This document shows positions 1-10,522 of a stretch of DNA of 64,000 bases, one piece after another (within the stretch, counting starts at the first letter, position 1; the number at the start of each line of letters is the position of its first letter). Below the pieces are notes generated by a model. The model saw nothing but the letters and a program-made list of their open reading frames with translations. It made no database searches and was not told where the DNA came from. A program made the position numbers and the translations under genes. The stretch comes from Atriophallophorus winterbourni (taxonomy: Eukaryota; Platyhelminthes; Trematoda; Plagiorchiida; Microphallidae): assembly GCA_013407085.1 (NCBI GenBank), contig JACCGJ010001929.1, positions 124,001-188,000 on the forward strand, in the 5' to 3' direction.

Positions 1-781
1 CAGCGGCAATCGCATCTGCCAGGTCAGCCCATTGCTGTTGTAGTCCAGCCGGCAAACATTTGACCAATCCTTCCAAGGTGGTGACAGAGTTCAAGTCTGC
101 TTCACAGCGCATTTGCTTTAAAGCAATCTGACAACTTTCCATCTTCAAAGCAAGGTTTGACAGACTATCCGAATCGCTTCTTACTTTGGCTGCTTCACTC
201 AACACCTCGGTCAATAACGAGCGTGCAACGACATGAGGCAGGCCAAACATTTCCTGTAGGATGCTGCGTGCTCTTTTATACCCGTTTTCAGGCGACAGCA
301 TCACACAAGCATCAATCGCTTTTCGAGCATTGCCTCGGCAATAATACATAAGATATAGCAAACGCTGTCCGGAATCGCAAGTTTTCGATTCTATATAACA
401 CTCAAATTGCCGAATAAATTTCCAGTAATCCACCGAATTGCCATCAAATGTAGATAACTCTACCCTAGGCAATGAAGCAACATCGTTGACGACCCTTTGT
501 GACATCTTCACCGCTTCCGACTCAATATGTCGATTAACCGGAACTTCAGCAACATAGTTGTCGTTGACACTGCATCCACCCAAACGAGCTATCGTCTCCT
601 TAGCAATCACTAAATCTCTCTCTAATTCGAGCTCACGCACAGACGGCCCATGTTTAGAGTCGAAATTAGGACTACCTCGAGATGATATACAAGAGCTACG
701 CGAGGCGGAACCAACAGTGTCACTATCACCATTACAGGCAAGCTTATCAGTAGTGTTCAGACGTTTCGATTTACGTGGCAT
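1..781 (-). CDS. BEL/Pao-type retrotransposon gag, 5' part (runs off window)
   Basis: Reading the minus strand from the ATG at 781 gives 260 codons with no stop before the window edge. The protein starts MPRKSKRLN, has a charged helical stretch around residues 45-60, then the block LPRVELSTFDGNSVDYW (about residues 107-123) followed by a helical region with LLYLMYYCRGNARKAI and ALKMESCQIALKQMR. This is the layout of the DUF1759-type gag domain of BEL/Pao elements (family knowledge). The rest of gag and pol would lie to the left of the window. The frame is intact, unlike nearly every other retroelement here, so this copy may be young. Gag forms the particle that packages the element RNA. The family call rests on motif memory, not a search. 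Confidence 0.75.
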   Translation of the reverse strand, partial: MPRKSKRLNTTDKLACNGDSDTVGSASRSSCISSRGSPNFDSKHGPSVRELELERDLVIAKETIARLGGCSVNDNYVAEVPVNRHIESEAVKMSQRVVNDVASLPRVELSTFDGNSVDYWKFIRQFECYIESKTCDSGQRLLYLMYYCRGNARKAIDACVMLSPENGYKRARSILQEMFGLPHVVARSLLTEVLSEAAKVRSDSDSLSNLALKMESCQIALKQMRCEADLNSVTTLEGLVKCLPAGLQQQWADLADAIAA

Positions 782-817
782 TATCAAAAATGGCGAAACA
801 AAAAATAAAAAAGGCAA

Positions 818-829
818 GAACGTCACCAA
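818..829 (-). other. Candidate primer-binding site
   Basis: On the minus strand the bases TTGGTGACGTTC directly follow an AAACA that could end an LTR, and sit about 37 bp before the gag ATG. TTGGTGAC is a common type of tRNA primer site in LTR elements. Position and sequence agree, but the matching tRNA was not checked. Confidence 0.4.
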
Positions 830-1539
830 TGTTTGAACAGAAATGAGTAGATGTACGAGGGTCCAAGTTGATCCTCGTTCCGCTGGATTGGCGATCCAAT
901 TGACCGTATCCAATTAGGCAATTCGATTTGAGTGCTTCCCGTCAAGTTTGGGAAGAAAACGAATACTTCTCGTCCAGTTGGAGAAGAATCAAAATCCAGT
1001 TCCAAATTGAGTACTGTATCGACCAATGTCGTTAGTTAACGCGTAGATCCCCGTCCCTAGTTCGACAAATTCAGAACCACGATTTGGGTTTACTACGGTA
1101 CTGTAATTAATGACAGTTACAATAATAATGGTATACAAACCTCAATTATATCGGAACGCACCGGTACAATGGAGTCAAAACTCCAGCAATAATAGATTCA
1201 ATGAAAATGACGACCTGACGCATAAAAACTAGAAAATAGTTAATTTACCAATGTTGTCGTCCAAAATTCCGTATCAAACAACAAATGACACACAAATTGG
1301 TGTCCAAATTGAAACAATAAAATGAGCCCAAATACCACGTGCAAAAATATGTGGAATTTAATGGCAGCCAAGCAAAATCAATTAGTTCAACAAAACAAAA
1401 AATGTGTACAAGTGGATCGAACAGTATCAAAAATGTATACACAAATAGGTAAAACCGTGAAGAATTAAGAAAAAAATCAATTTGTTTAAATAGAAAAATA
1501 AGAAGGAATTTTACACAAATTTCTTGTCATTTACACCGG
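830..1539 (-). repeat. Candidate LTR of the BEL/Pao-like element
   Basis: The stretch between the proposed primer site and the next LINE fragment has no convincing gene. Read on the minus strand it can begin TGTAAATGAC at 1539 and end CA at 831-830, as LTRs do. It is AT-rich with short internally similar segments at 880-1010. The left boundary is a guess because the partner LTR is outside the window. Confidence 0.35.
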
Positions 1540-1555
1540 TAGAGCAGACACTTCC

Positions 1556-2265
1556 GATCTGGGAAATGACTTAGAATCTGTAACGAAATGGGCGGTTAAG
1601 TGGGACCATCTCCTTAACCTAGAGAAGAGTCTCTTAATCTCTACACTGGCAGGTAGCATGATTGTCTCCACGTTCCTAGCCTACACGGAGTGTCGTAGGG
1701 TTAAATCTACTTAGTACTTAGGGAACTCAATGTGAGCCGACCACTGCGCTGATGCGGCTCAAAGGACCGACAGGTAACGTTTTCGACTGCAGAAAATCTG
1801 AGACGCTGTTACCCCCTTACAAAGCAATTGTAAGGCCGCATCTAGAATACTGTATTCAGACTTGGAGGCTATATTACCAAAAGGATATAGTTGAGCTAAA
1901 TTAGGTATAAAAGCTGGCCTCTCGCATAATTTATGATTTGGCATGCACCAAATATGAAAATCATCTCATACCATTTGGGCATTCTCGTTTAGGAATAGGC
2001 ATGTATTCTATAAAAACCTTTCAAGTTGTCAGAGGATTAAGCTGTCTCGAATTCAATGACTTCTTTCGGTTCTATCCTCTTGTGAGTACACGACAGAGCA
2101 GTCTTAAGCTGAGTAAACAGCACATCAGGCTGGAATCGAGAATGCACTTCTTTAGCATCCGTTTAGTCAACGCGTGGAACTTACTCCATCAAGAACTAGC
2201 TACAGTAAATGCTTTCAAACATGGGTTGGACGAATGTCGGCCGGAGCATTACCGTTAGTAGTAAA
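1556..2265 (+). mobile_element. CR1/L2-like LINE fragment, RT C-terminal part, decayed
   Basis: Broken reading frames spell a weak RT thumb region (KWAVKWDHLLNLEKS near 1587), then the typical C-terminal block: hydrophobic RPHLEYC-like stretch near 1840, and at 1938-2258 a 106-codon frame with the pattern of the LINE tail (LGIGMYSIK..., then SIRLVNAWNLLHQEL). Several stops and frameshifts show it is dead. The final stretch matches the usual FSxRxxNxWNxLP motif near the end of such proteins. Confidence 0.6.
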
Positions 2266-3115
2266 TCCCTTCCTACTAATTTGTAAACTTTTATGCACCG
2301 ACGCTCTCTGCGACGCCTGCTGTAGAAGACGCTTTTTATCATAACCTCACAGCCGTCCTGAAAAACGACCCACAGAAAAACTGTGTAGTGGTATTGGGTG
2401 ATTTCAATGCTAGAGTTGGTGCGGATTAGGAGTCTTGGCAAAACTGTATTGGGAGGTTCGGTGTAGGTAAAACTAAAGGAAAATGGACAACATCTTTTAG
2501 AATTGTGCTCACAGTTCAGTCTTTGTGTCAGTAACACTTTCTTTCAAACAAAATCACAGCATGAGGTCTCTTGGAAACATCCTCGCTCTAAGCATTGGCA
2601 TCAGATTGATCTTATTCTTGTTAGGCCGACTAATATAGTAAGCGTACTTCTTACCAGATCACATCAAAGCTCAGACTGTGACACTGATCATTCATCGATC
2701 TGTGCAAAAGATTTCACCGTACTAAATTGTCTGGTAAGCCTAAAATAGACGTCATCCACATGTGCAAACTTAATCTAACTGCGCGATTTGCAAAAGCCTT
2801 CAATGCCTTATTCAGCAAGAGAACCCAACTCGAATCAACTTCAGAAAACTGGGAATCGATAAAAAGCTGCATATGCCGAAGCGCACTTTCCACTTCTGGT
2901 CCGAAGAAAGCTCGAACGAGCGAGTGGTTTGAAGCAAAAGCTTCTGGGATGACTGCTGTGTTGGATGAGAAACGGTCAGCATTCTTGAGGTTGAAAGGTA
3001 TGCCAACAGGTGAAAACTTACGACTTTAAAAAAGAAGAAAAAGAATATCAAAGAACGATGGACCGGAACATCGAAGATGTGAGGAATCTCGAAGTGTCAG
3101 AATCTCCAAAAATGT
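2266..3115 (+). mobile_element. RTE-like LINE fragment, endonuclease to linker, decayed
   Basis: In shifting frames the plus strand reads as the end of an endonuclease domain (SKHWHQIDLILVRPTNI near 2590, the conserved HxxDxI block), followed by CDTDHSSICAK and a linker (SGKPKIDVIHMCKLNLTARF, then LESTSENWESIKSCI and KARTSEWFEAKASGMTAVLDEKRSAFLRLKG). This matches the craniofacial-development-protein-2-like endonuclease/RT proteins of RTE elements. At least two frameshifts. The RT itself is missing. Confidence 0.6.
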
Positions 3116-3375
3116 TTAGTTGAAACACATTGTTATTGTCAAAATATGTTTTGAATGGAGAATATCTTTTTGTGGGTGTTCGTAGAAGATTCGGTGTCGC
3201 AGTGTTGCCTCGTTTGTGAGCCGGAATTCTTCACATGGATGTGAAGAGGTAATCTGGAAAATAAATACTAAGTGACCGAGTAAATGTCCATTATGAAATT
3301 TGAAAACTGATATCACTGTTAATATCCAGCAATGCCATGGTTGTATAGTTCATCTAATGAGACATCTAGGTTGAG

Positions 3376-3778
3376 AAGTTTCAATTAATTTTCAACTGTG
3401 AGGAATGAATTCAGATGTGATTTAAAATCACATAGTGAGGTACAAAGTTTTATGTTTTTCGGAAGAATATTCCAGAGTTTAGCATATTTATTTAGGTAGA
3501 AGTTACTTTTAACTTCCGTACAGGATCTAGGTAATTCCACTAGGTTATCTTGATTTATTAGATTATATCTAGAACCTTGTCCGAAGCGAATAGACGAATT
3601 TATATCTATATTATCAGAAGACATTATTCTGAAGAACAGTATTAGTTTGTAATTGATTCTACGTAACCATAGTTGTTCTAGCTTAAGCTGCTTACATCTT
3701 TCTCTATATGATTGATTCGAGCTATATCCGTTGATTGATTTGGTAAAAGTACGTTGTACATTTTTCAAAACGATGCTA
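3376..3778 (-). mobile_element. LINE fragment, RT C-terminal region
   Basis: A minus-strand frame of 127 codons (3768 down to 3385) carries the classic non-LTR RT tail: VQRTFTKSINGY, YRERCKQLKLEQLWLRRINYKLILFFRI, a variable segment, then LWNILPKNIKL and a stop shortly after LNSFLTVEN. The frame is open but starts abruptly, so this is a 5'-truncated copy. Its orientation is opposite to the neighbouring LINEs. Confidence 0.65.
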
Positions 3779-3799
3779 TCGGTCTCATTTATACTGCTT

Positions 3800-4040
3800 C
3801 ATATTATATTATGAATCAATATTATGAATGAATCTTATGAATCAACTGGTAAAGTGGTGCAGCGCAAACACTATGAGCTACAATGGAGAATAATCCATGA
3901 TATACTTGGCTTGCATGAGGTACCTGTGACGGACACGTTCCGCACCCCCAAATCTACGAATTATATTGACATCGGTCCTAAGCCCCTTAAAATATTGTTC
4001 TTGCGTAAAGATATGTTGAACACGGTAAAAATTCGTTGAT
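3800..4040 (+). mobile_element. CR1-like LINE ORF1 fragment
   Basis: The frame at 3824-4039 includes a segment (QWRIIHDILGL, VTDTFRTPKS, GPKPLKILFLRKDML) that lines up with the ORF1 protein at 5615-6001 and with the decayed ORF1 of the next copy at 8500-8670. It is an isolated piece of ORF1 with no start. A 68-codon hydrophobic frame with an ATG at 4073-4279 follows; it looks like two membrane helices but nothing supports it as a gene. Confidence 0.55.
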
Positions 4041-4329
4041 AAAATGTCCGCAGACTAATTTCACGAGACAATATGTTAAGCGCATCGAAACTTTATATTA
4101 GACAGCTAAGTGCACCACATACTCATTGTATGTTCATACTCATTGTATTTTCCTACTGTGCAGTCGCATTTTTTGTTGCTCTGACACTTCTGCGCATATC
4201 TTCACCGAATCTGCTTGGATTTCTTTCTATGCTACTTTTGATCATATCTATCGGAATTTATTTGTTTTGCTCTTTTTAACGGATTAGCAGCAAAGTTATC
4301 ATATCGGCGTAATTTTCACAGTTTGCTCA

Positions 4330-6001
4330 CGCGCGCAAAAGTTTTTCAATCGCTAACTATTCTACGGTTTTCGCTATCATTGCAAAGATCGCGTCGAGCT
4401 ACGCATTTTGATACTTGTTTCTGTGTTCTAGCTTGTGTAGTTAACGAGTTATATTGGATTATTTGATACATGACGAAATCACGTGTTTCAAAACAGCCAC
4501 CCCGACACGTCGAACAAAAACCCGTCACACAGCCGAACAACCCATTTCGGGCTAATACCATGTTTAACCGCATCACGAGACCAACATACAGACTAAAAAA
4601 TCGATCGATCAAACTGTGACAGCGACATCGGACCAACTTGACCCCATTGCCAATCGCCTGGATCCGGCGAACGCAACAATGGTCACGGCCGGCCCAGCTG
4701 ATAGGACGAATCTTGACACGCAGAATTGTTCGAAGTCACGTGCAAAGCATGTGAACAACCTGTGAGTTCCATGGCGCGTAAAGTAATAGCGTGTTTTCTG
4801 TGTATATGTAAAATCAATGGTAAATGCGACCGTACTTTAGCCCTGACTCGATAGCATTATTAAATAATGTAATGGTTCCAGGTGCATGCTATGTCTGTGT
4901 TCGTTGCAGAGCTAAATCATTGCACTATAACGATAATTTTGGATCCAAAATAGAAAATAGAATGGCGGGTTTGAAGTTGGGCCTTAGACGTGTGGTAGAA
5001 ATGTTGGTAAATCATGTAAGTACGCAAGTGATCACTGATGTAAACCATCATATCAATACATCGATTTCGGAACCATCATTGAAGGAATCTAAGACTAAGG
5101 CTATTCGTGTGCCAAAAAAGCAAAAAAGCAGGGTTATTTCCGTTTTGGAATCAGCTAAAACGACTACAGAAGTAGGAAATTCTTACAGAGATATGCTGTT
5201 ACGGTCTACCTAAGCTGTACAGTCTAAAACTGCTGTACCCGACTCACGAAGTCAAGCCTCGAAGGTTTTTAATTTTAGAACGCCTGACTTTCCGATACGA
5301 AAAAAGAACACCCCATCACGCTAAACGTGATATGTACGAATGTCAGCGAGTCCCAAGAAAGCCTGTTTGATAGCAAACAGGAACACGATGTCGATAAATG
5401 GTCTGAACTTTGTCACCTAATGAAAATTGAACATGTAAACGCAGAAAAGGTGACTCGTCTAACCCGCAATTCAACTTCACCTCACATTGGTCAACCTCGC
5501 TTGCTCAAGGTAACACTAAAATGCGAGGCTGATATCGAGAACGTATTGCTGAATGCATACCTACTCAAGTTAGATTCCGAATTGAACTGCCGCATATATT
5601 CCGATGTACCATAGTTGGAAAGAAAGGGCAGCTTGAACGACAGGGAACAAACGGTATCGCGAAGTATAGTTCTACTTGGTGTACCAGGAAATACGTCTAG
5701 AGCATCGAATCAGGAAACGGTAGAGCACGACGCCAAACAATGGCGCTACATTAAGTGTTTTCTCGATATTTCTAATGTCGTTGTTGTGAACACTTTTCGA
5801 GTTCCTTTTTCGCCAAAATACAAGGGGGATGGACCGAAACCTCTGGAAATTACGTTTTTGACCAGCGCTATGGCTGAAATAGTAAGGTGGGAATGGCCAA
5901 AAGAGAAACGAACACTACCCAAGGATGTTAGACATAGCTCACCCAAACCAAGTCAAACAATCTCCCGTTTAGAGATAGTGGATATCAGCGTTTCCATCTA
6001 A
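4330..6001 (+). pseudogene. CR1-like LINE copy A: leader and ORF1 (broken)
   Basis: From about 4465 the plus strand reads MTKSRVSKQPPRHVEQKPV, then drifts through stops. A Cys-rich stretch with paired C-x-x-C motifs, split over frames, appears near 4790-4915 (CFLCICK, then CYVCVRCR), as in ORF1 zinc fingers of trematode CR1-type elements. A lysine-rich segment follows (4960-5213), then the RNA-binding half: WSELCHLMKIEHVNAEKVTRL, a QPRLLKVTLKCE block, a stop at 5612, and SRSIVLLGVPGN continuing to 6001. Four or more lesions make it non-functional. ORF1 proteins bind the element RNA. Confidence 0.65.
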
Positions 6002-6108
6002 ATGGAGGAAATCAATGCATCAAAAAACGTCGTAGGTCCGGCTCAAATCGAGTCGGACTGAGCAATTCACACTGAAAACTAATTGTCGATTCAAGCCGTC
6101 GGCGACCA

Positions 6109-6795
6109 ATGAGACGGACACATGTTTCACCATCCAAAGAAGCCGGACCAATAACTTCGGTTTACACCCCGTCATCACTCGGTGATGTAATTTACACACC
6201 ATCTTTGACACGTACTCAAATTACCTGCTCAAATGAACCGTCTTTGCTGTCAACATCGACTGTCAAATTTTTGTATACGAATGTCCAATGCTTGACAAAC
6301 AAACTACACGAATTGACTGAACTAACTACCACACACTCGCCAGACGTGATTGCTGTAACTGAAACATGGTTTCATCCAACTTTAACAAACAATGATGTTG
6401 CCATTGAATGTATGTCTCTACTTCGTCGCGATCACCTGACTCGAGAAGGTGGTGTTGCGCTTTACCACATTCGGAGACTGCTCTGCCAAGAGATCACTGA
6501 TAACGATTTACAACTGCAAGACACATTATGGTGTTCGCTGAATGTAACAGCAGGGGAAAAATGCATAGTGGGTGTGATTTACCTTTCGCCCTCAGCCGAC
6601 GAAGCCTACAATTCAGCATTACTTGCAAATATACGCTGAGCGGCTACCAGATACCACGGCAGACTTCTACTGATCAGAGACTTTAATCTGTCGAACTTCA
6701 GGGGAAATTCAGTTTGTCCAGAAAATACCTTAAATGCTTTATTTCAACAGTTGCTAGAAGAAATCCCACTCTTCGAGATTCCTCACATCTTCGAT
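6109..6795 (+). pseudogene. CR1-like LINE copy A: apurinic-type endonuclease domain, broken
   Basis: The 176-codon frame at 6109-6639 holds the N-terminal half of an exonuclease/endonuclease/phosphatase fold: KFLYTNVQCLTNK (first block, catalytic Asn), HSPDVIAVTETWFHP (catalytic Glu), RRDHLTREGGVALY and CIVGVIYLSP. A stop at 6637 interrupts it; the next block GRLLLIRDFNLSN (the GDFN motif changed to RDFN) is in another phase. The domain nicks target DNA for target-primed reverse transcription. It is interrupted by an insertion after about 6795. Confidence 0.7.
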
Positions 6796-7092
6796 GTTCC
6801 GGTCCATCGTTCTTTAGTATTCTTCGTGTCATTTTTCCCCTCACCCGATTTTCCTTCCATACAATATCTGCTCAGATATTGAATTTCTGTAAAACTGATT
6901 GATAATCATTTACCTTATCTATTTTAACGAACGAAAAATTCACCGCACGTATGACCTCGAAAATGTTAATAACTATTGTTCATTTTTTATGCTTCATGTA
7001 TATAAACAACTTTGATAATTATCGATCATGCTTAGCATGCCTTGCAATTCCAAGAATAAAATATTCATTTATTCATTTATTTATTTAATATC
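6796..7092 (+). mobile_element. Truncated LINE 3' end inserted in copy A
   Basis: About 295 bp of AT-rich sequence separates the endonuclease blocks (LFQQLLEEIPLFE before, RFRGTDTPSILDLIV after) that are adjacent in the sister copies. It ends with AAGAATAAAATATTC and a run of ATTCATTT-like units, a typical LINE 3' tail. I infer a short 5'-truncated LINE inserted here. Exact ends are uncertain by about 10 bp. Confidence 0.5.
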
Positions 7093-8162
7093 CGATTTCG
7101 TGGTACTGACACGCCGTCTATCTTGGACCTAATAGTGACAAATGAAGAGCACGTGTTTGAAAGTCTCACTTATGAAGCTCTGATAGGACTAAGTGACCAC
7201 TTAGTTATTAAATTCCACTATATTTGTCAGGCAATCAGAACAAGTGACATCAACAAGGTGATTAGAAAAATTGACTTTTCACAACCTAAATCTACTCTTA
7301 TGAACGCCACAGACCCTGGTCTTAAGTCCGACAACGTGCACAATCAGTGGCAGTGGATGATAACCGAACTTGAATTTGCCGTTGAAATGCACTCTCATCT
7401 TGTTCCAAAGGTGCAAAAAATGGATATACATTTAGGCTGAGAAGCCGAACACGAAAATGGTTGACCTTGCAAAATGCTGCATGGCGAGCTCATCGACATG
7501 ATACTACTTTTGAGAGTTGGGAGACATTTTGTTTGCTAAGGAATGAGGTAAACAAACTTGTTGTTGATGACAAACTGAATGATCAAAATCATTTACTCAA
7601 CAAAATGGAATCCAACCCCGAAATTCTCTACCAGATCATAAATAACCGGTCAAACGTGAAACCAGGAGTTGCTGCTCTAAAGACACGTGATGGAACGACA
7701 ACCACAGCATCGCAATCTGCCGAAGTTCTAGCCCATTCCTTCTCCACTGTCTTCAGCCCACGGAACACCGTTACCTCTTCCTTAATTCCCGTCATCTAAC
7801 CCGAAAATGTTTTACAACAACTAACTATTACATCGGAGAGTGTCCTCCGCACATTGATAAATCTCAACACGAGAAAGTTTCCCGGTGCCGACGAAATTAC
7901 CCCGTTGATACTTAAAAACTGTGCTTATACTTTGTGTACGCCTCTCACAGAATTGTTTAACCTCTCTTTAACCCAAAGTTTCGTTCCATGTGATTGGAAG
8001 AATGGCATCATTACTCCCATCCACAAAGGAGGAAACCGTTCCGAAGTATCCAACTATCGACCAGTAACACTACTACCGGTGATCTCTAAAGTGATGGAGC
8101 GCCTCGAGGCAAACAGCGTCACAAAACATCTGGAAGACAATTGCTTGCTCACAGTCGAACAA
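7093..8162 (+). pseudogene. CR1-like LINE copy A: end of endonuclease, linker and start of RT
   Basis: Blocks in order: DTPSILDLIVTNEEHV and GLSDHLVIKFHY (end of endonuclease, SDH motif retained), a stop at 7438, SRTRKWLTLQNAAW and SWETFCLLRNEVNKLV (linker), ILYQIINNRSNVKPGV, then the RT fingers: RKFPGADEITPLILKN, GIITPIHKGGNRSEVSNYRPVTLLPVISKVMERL. At about 8162 RT stops mid-domain, just before the block that should read GFRxxRSC, and the ORF1 of copy B begins in the same frame. No palm (xADD) is present. Confidence 0.75.
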
Positions 8163-10522
8163 TACGATTTAGCCAAATGGAGCAGACTCTGTGACATGAT
8201 GAACCTGGTTTCCATTAAACCCTCAGCTATAGTTCGTTTAAGTCGACACCCGAAATCACTCCAACAGGGTGATCCGAGATTGCTCAAGGTGATATTGGAG
8301 AATGAAAACGACCTGGAAAACATACCATTAGACTCATACTTATTAAAGAGTGTTGCTTGCTCAAAAATCCGTATTTTCGCTGATCTCCCATAGTGGGAAC
8401 AAAAATCAAAAGCCTCCGATCGGGCATCAGCAAGAAGTTTAGTATTGCTTGGTGTTCCTGAGTGTCCTGAAAATCTAGCACCGAATCAAACAGAGAAACA
8501 CGATCGACAACAATGAAAGTTTATATCCGAAACCTTCGATGTATATGAAACTGTCGCAATAGATACGTTCAGTATACCCAAGTCCATCCAATACAAAGAG
8601 AATGGACCCAGACCGCTTAAAATCACCTTCCTGACTAGCAATATGGCTGATTTAATTCGAGCACAATGAACTCAAAACAGTCGCAAGCTAACAAGTGGTG
8701 TCAGAATGAGTGCTCCGAAAACAAATAAACTAGATCCTGCAGACAATATACCACTCACAAGCCCAAGTCAAGTCATTTTAATTAGCTCTCCAAAAAACGA
8801 TCTGTGTCCGACTCATGTCAAGTCGGAAAATTAGAAACGACTTCAACGCCTCAGCTGTATAGTGTGAACTGGATTAAATTTGGGCATACTAACGCTCAAT
8901 CTTGGCCAAACATATCACAGCTTTGAATTAAAACTAGTCTTTCACATTGTTCATCATTGTTAACCCATAAAACCGTAAAGTGTCTCTATGCAAACGCGCA
9001 GTGTCTTAGAAACAAAATACAGGAGCTTGATACCGTATATACACAGCACTAACCGGACTTAGTTGCAATTACCGAAACATGGTTTGAACCTCATTTATCA
9101 GACAATAAATTAGCATTGAAAGGAATGTCTCTTCTCCGTCAAGACCGTACGGGACGCGGTGGTGGCGTAGCACTTTACTACAACCAACAGTTATCCTGCA
9201 GAAAAATTGACGATATTGACCTACATGTACAGGATACTCCGTGGTGCTCAATAAAGCTGACAACTGGAGATGATTGCATTGTTGGCGTGATATATCGGGC
9301 TCCAATCGCAAGTGACGCGCACAATGTTGAACTATTCCAGAAAATTCGACTTCTTGCTGCCAGATTTCAAACGCCACTCCTGTTTATGGGAGACTTCAAC
9401 CTTCCAAACTTGATGAAGAAAAACGCTCTCTCGACGAATTCGCTCGACGATGCGTTTTAAGCACTGATCTCCCATATTCCTTTTTATAACGACGTATTTG
9501 ATAACACTTGATATAGAGATGGTAACATGCCATCCGTCCGGGATCTAATACTAACGAGTGAGGAACACGCTGTCGTAAATCTCGGCTACGAAACTCCATT
9601 GGGTTCTAGCGACCACCTGGTATCCTTATTCGATTATGTTTGTCAAGCTGAGAGAATGAATGACATTAACAAAACAAAACTACAACGGGATATTGGAATT
9701 CTTTACAATGCTCTTCGAACGATTTCTGACTGGAAACCAGACACGACGGACGTGCATCGTTCTTGGGTAAACTTTAAAGAGAAGCTGTGTGATGAAATAA
9801 ACCTATATTCCAGATTTGTGCCAAAGACAGCGAAAAAACGATTTACCTTCACTTTGAGAAGCCGCACAAGGAAGTGGATTAAGATACGCAACGATGCATG
9901 GAGAAACTATGTCCAGAATCCGATGCCAGATATTTGGGAAACATATCGTCTGTTGAGAAACAAGGTCACCTCTCTTATCACCAAGGACAAGCAGTCTTAT
10001 CAGACAAGACTACTGACCATAATGGAGCGAAACCCGAAAGTCCTGTACCAGATCGTTAACGCTACGTCAAAAATTAGGCCAGGAATATCAGCACTACGCA
10101 CACCTCTTGGTCTTACTACGACTGCGTTCGAGGCTGTCGAAGTTCTTGCAGGATACTACTGCAAAGGTTTCAGCCCCAAGCAATCAGTACATCTTACGCC
10201 GCTTTCGATCGGCTTTTCGAATGAAATACTAAATGGAATCTCAATAAACAATGAGTGTGTCATGCTCAGATTTCTTCGTTTGAATACCGCAGTCACCAGG
10301 AGCAGATGGAATCACTCTTTTTATTCTCAAACGATGCGCATCCTCATTGTGTGGTCCACTCAGCACGTTGTTCTAAATTTCGCTCGAAAATAGTATCGTT
10401 CCCGTGGAATTGAAATCTGGCATCATCACACCAATCTACAAGGTCGGGAGTCGATCTGACGCTGCGAACTATAGACCAGTTAGGTTGTTGCCAGTAATTT
10501 CTAAAGTGCTAGAGAGTTTAGT
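8163..10522 (+). mobile_element. CR1-like LINE copy B (ORF1 end to early RT), 5' and 3' truncated
   Basis: ORF1 C-terminal half at 8163-8393 (AKWSRLCDMMNLVSIKPSAIVRL, QGDPRLLKVIL) with a stop, decaying to about 8830. Endonuclease at about 8985-9455 (ITETWFEPH, SLLRQDRTGRGGGVALYYN, CIVGVIYRAP, LLFMGDFNLPN). Then an 867-bp frame at 9527-10393: SVRDLILTSEEHAV, GSSDHLVSLFDY, linker SRTRKWIKIRNDAWRNYV and VLYQIVNATSKIRPGI. RT begins near 10400 (GIITPIYKVGSRSDAANYRPVRLLPVISKVLESL) and again ends abruptly, at about 10522, where copy C starts. Two stops and several frameshifts. Confidence 0.72.

Noticed and set aside
4073..4279. Two-helix membrane peptide gene
   Set aside because: Short ORF between LINE fragments with no context, no homologue recognised and AT-rich composition.
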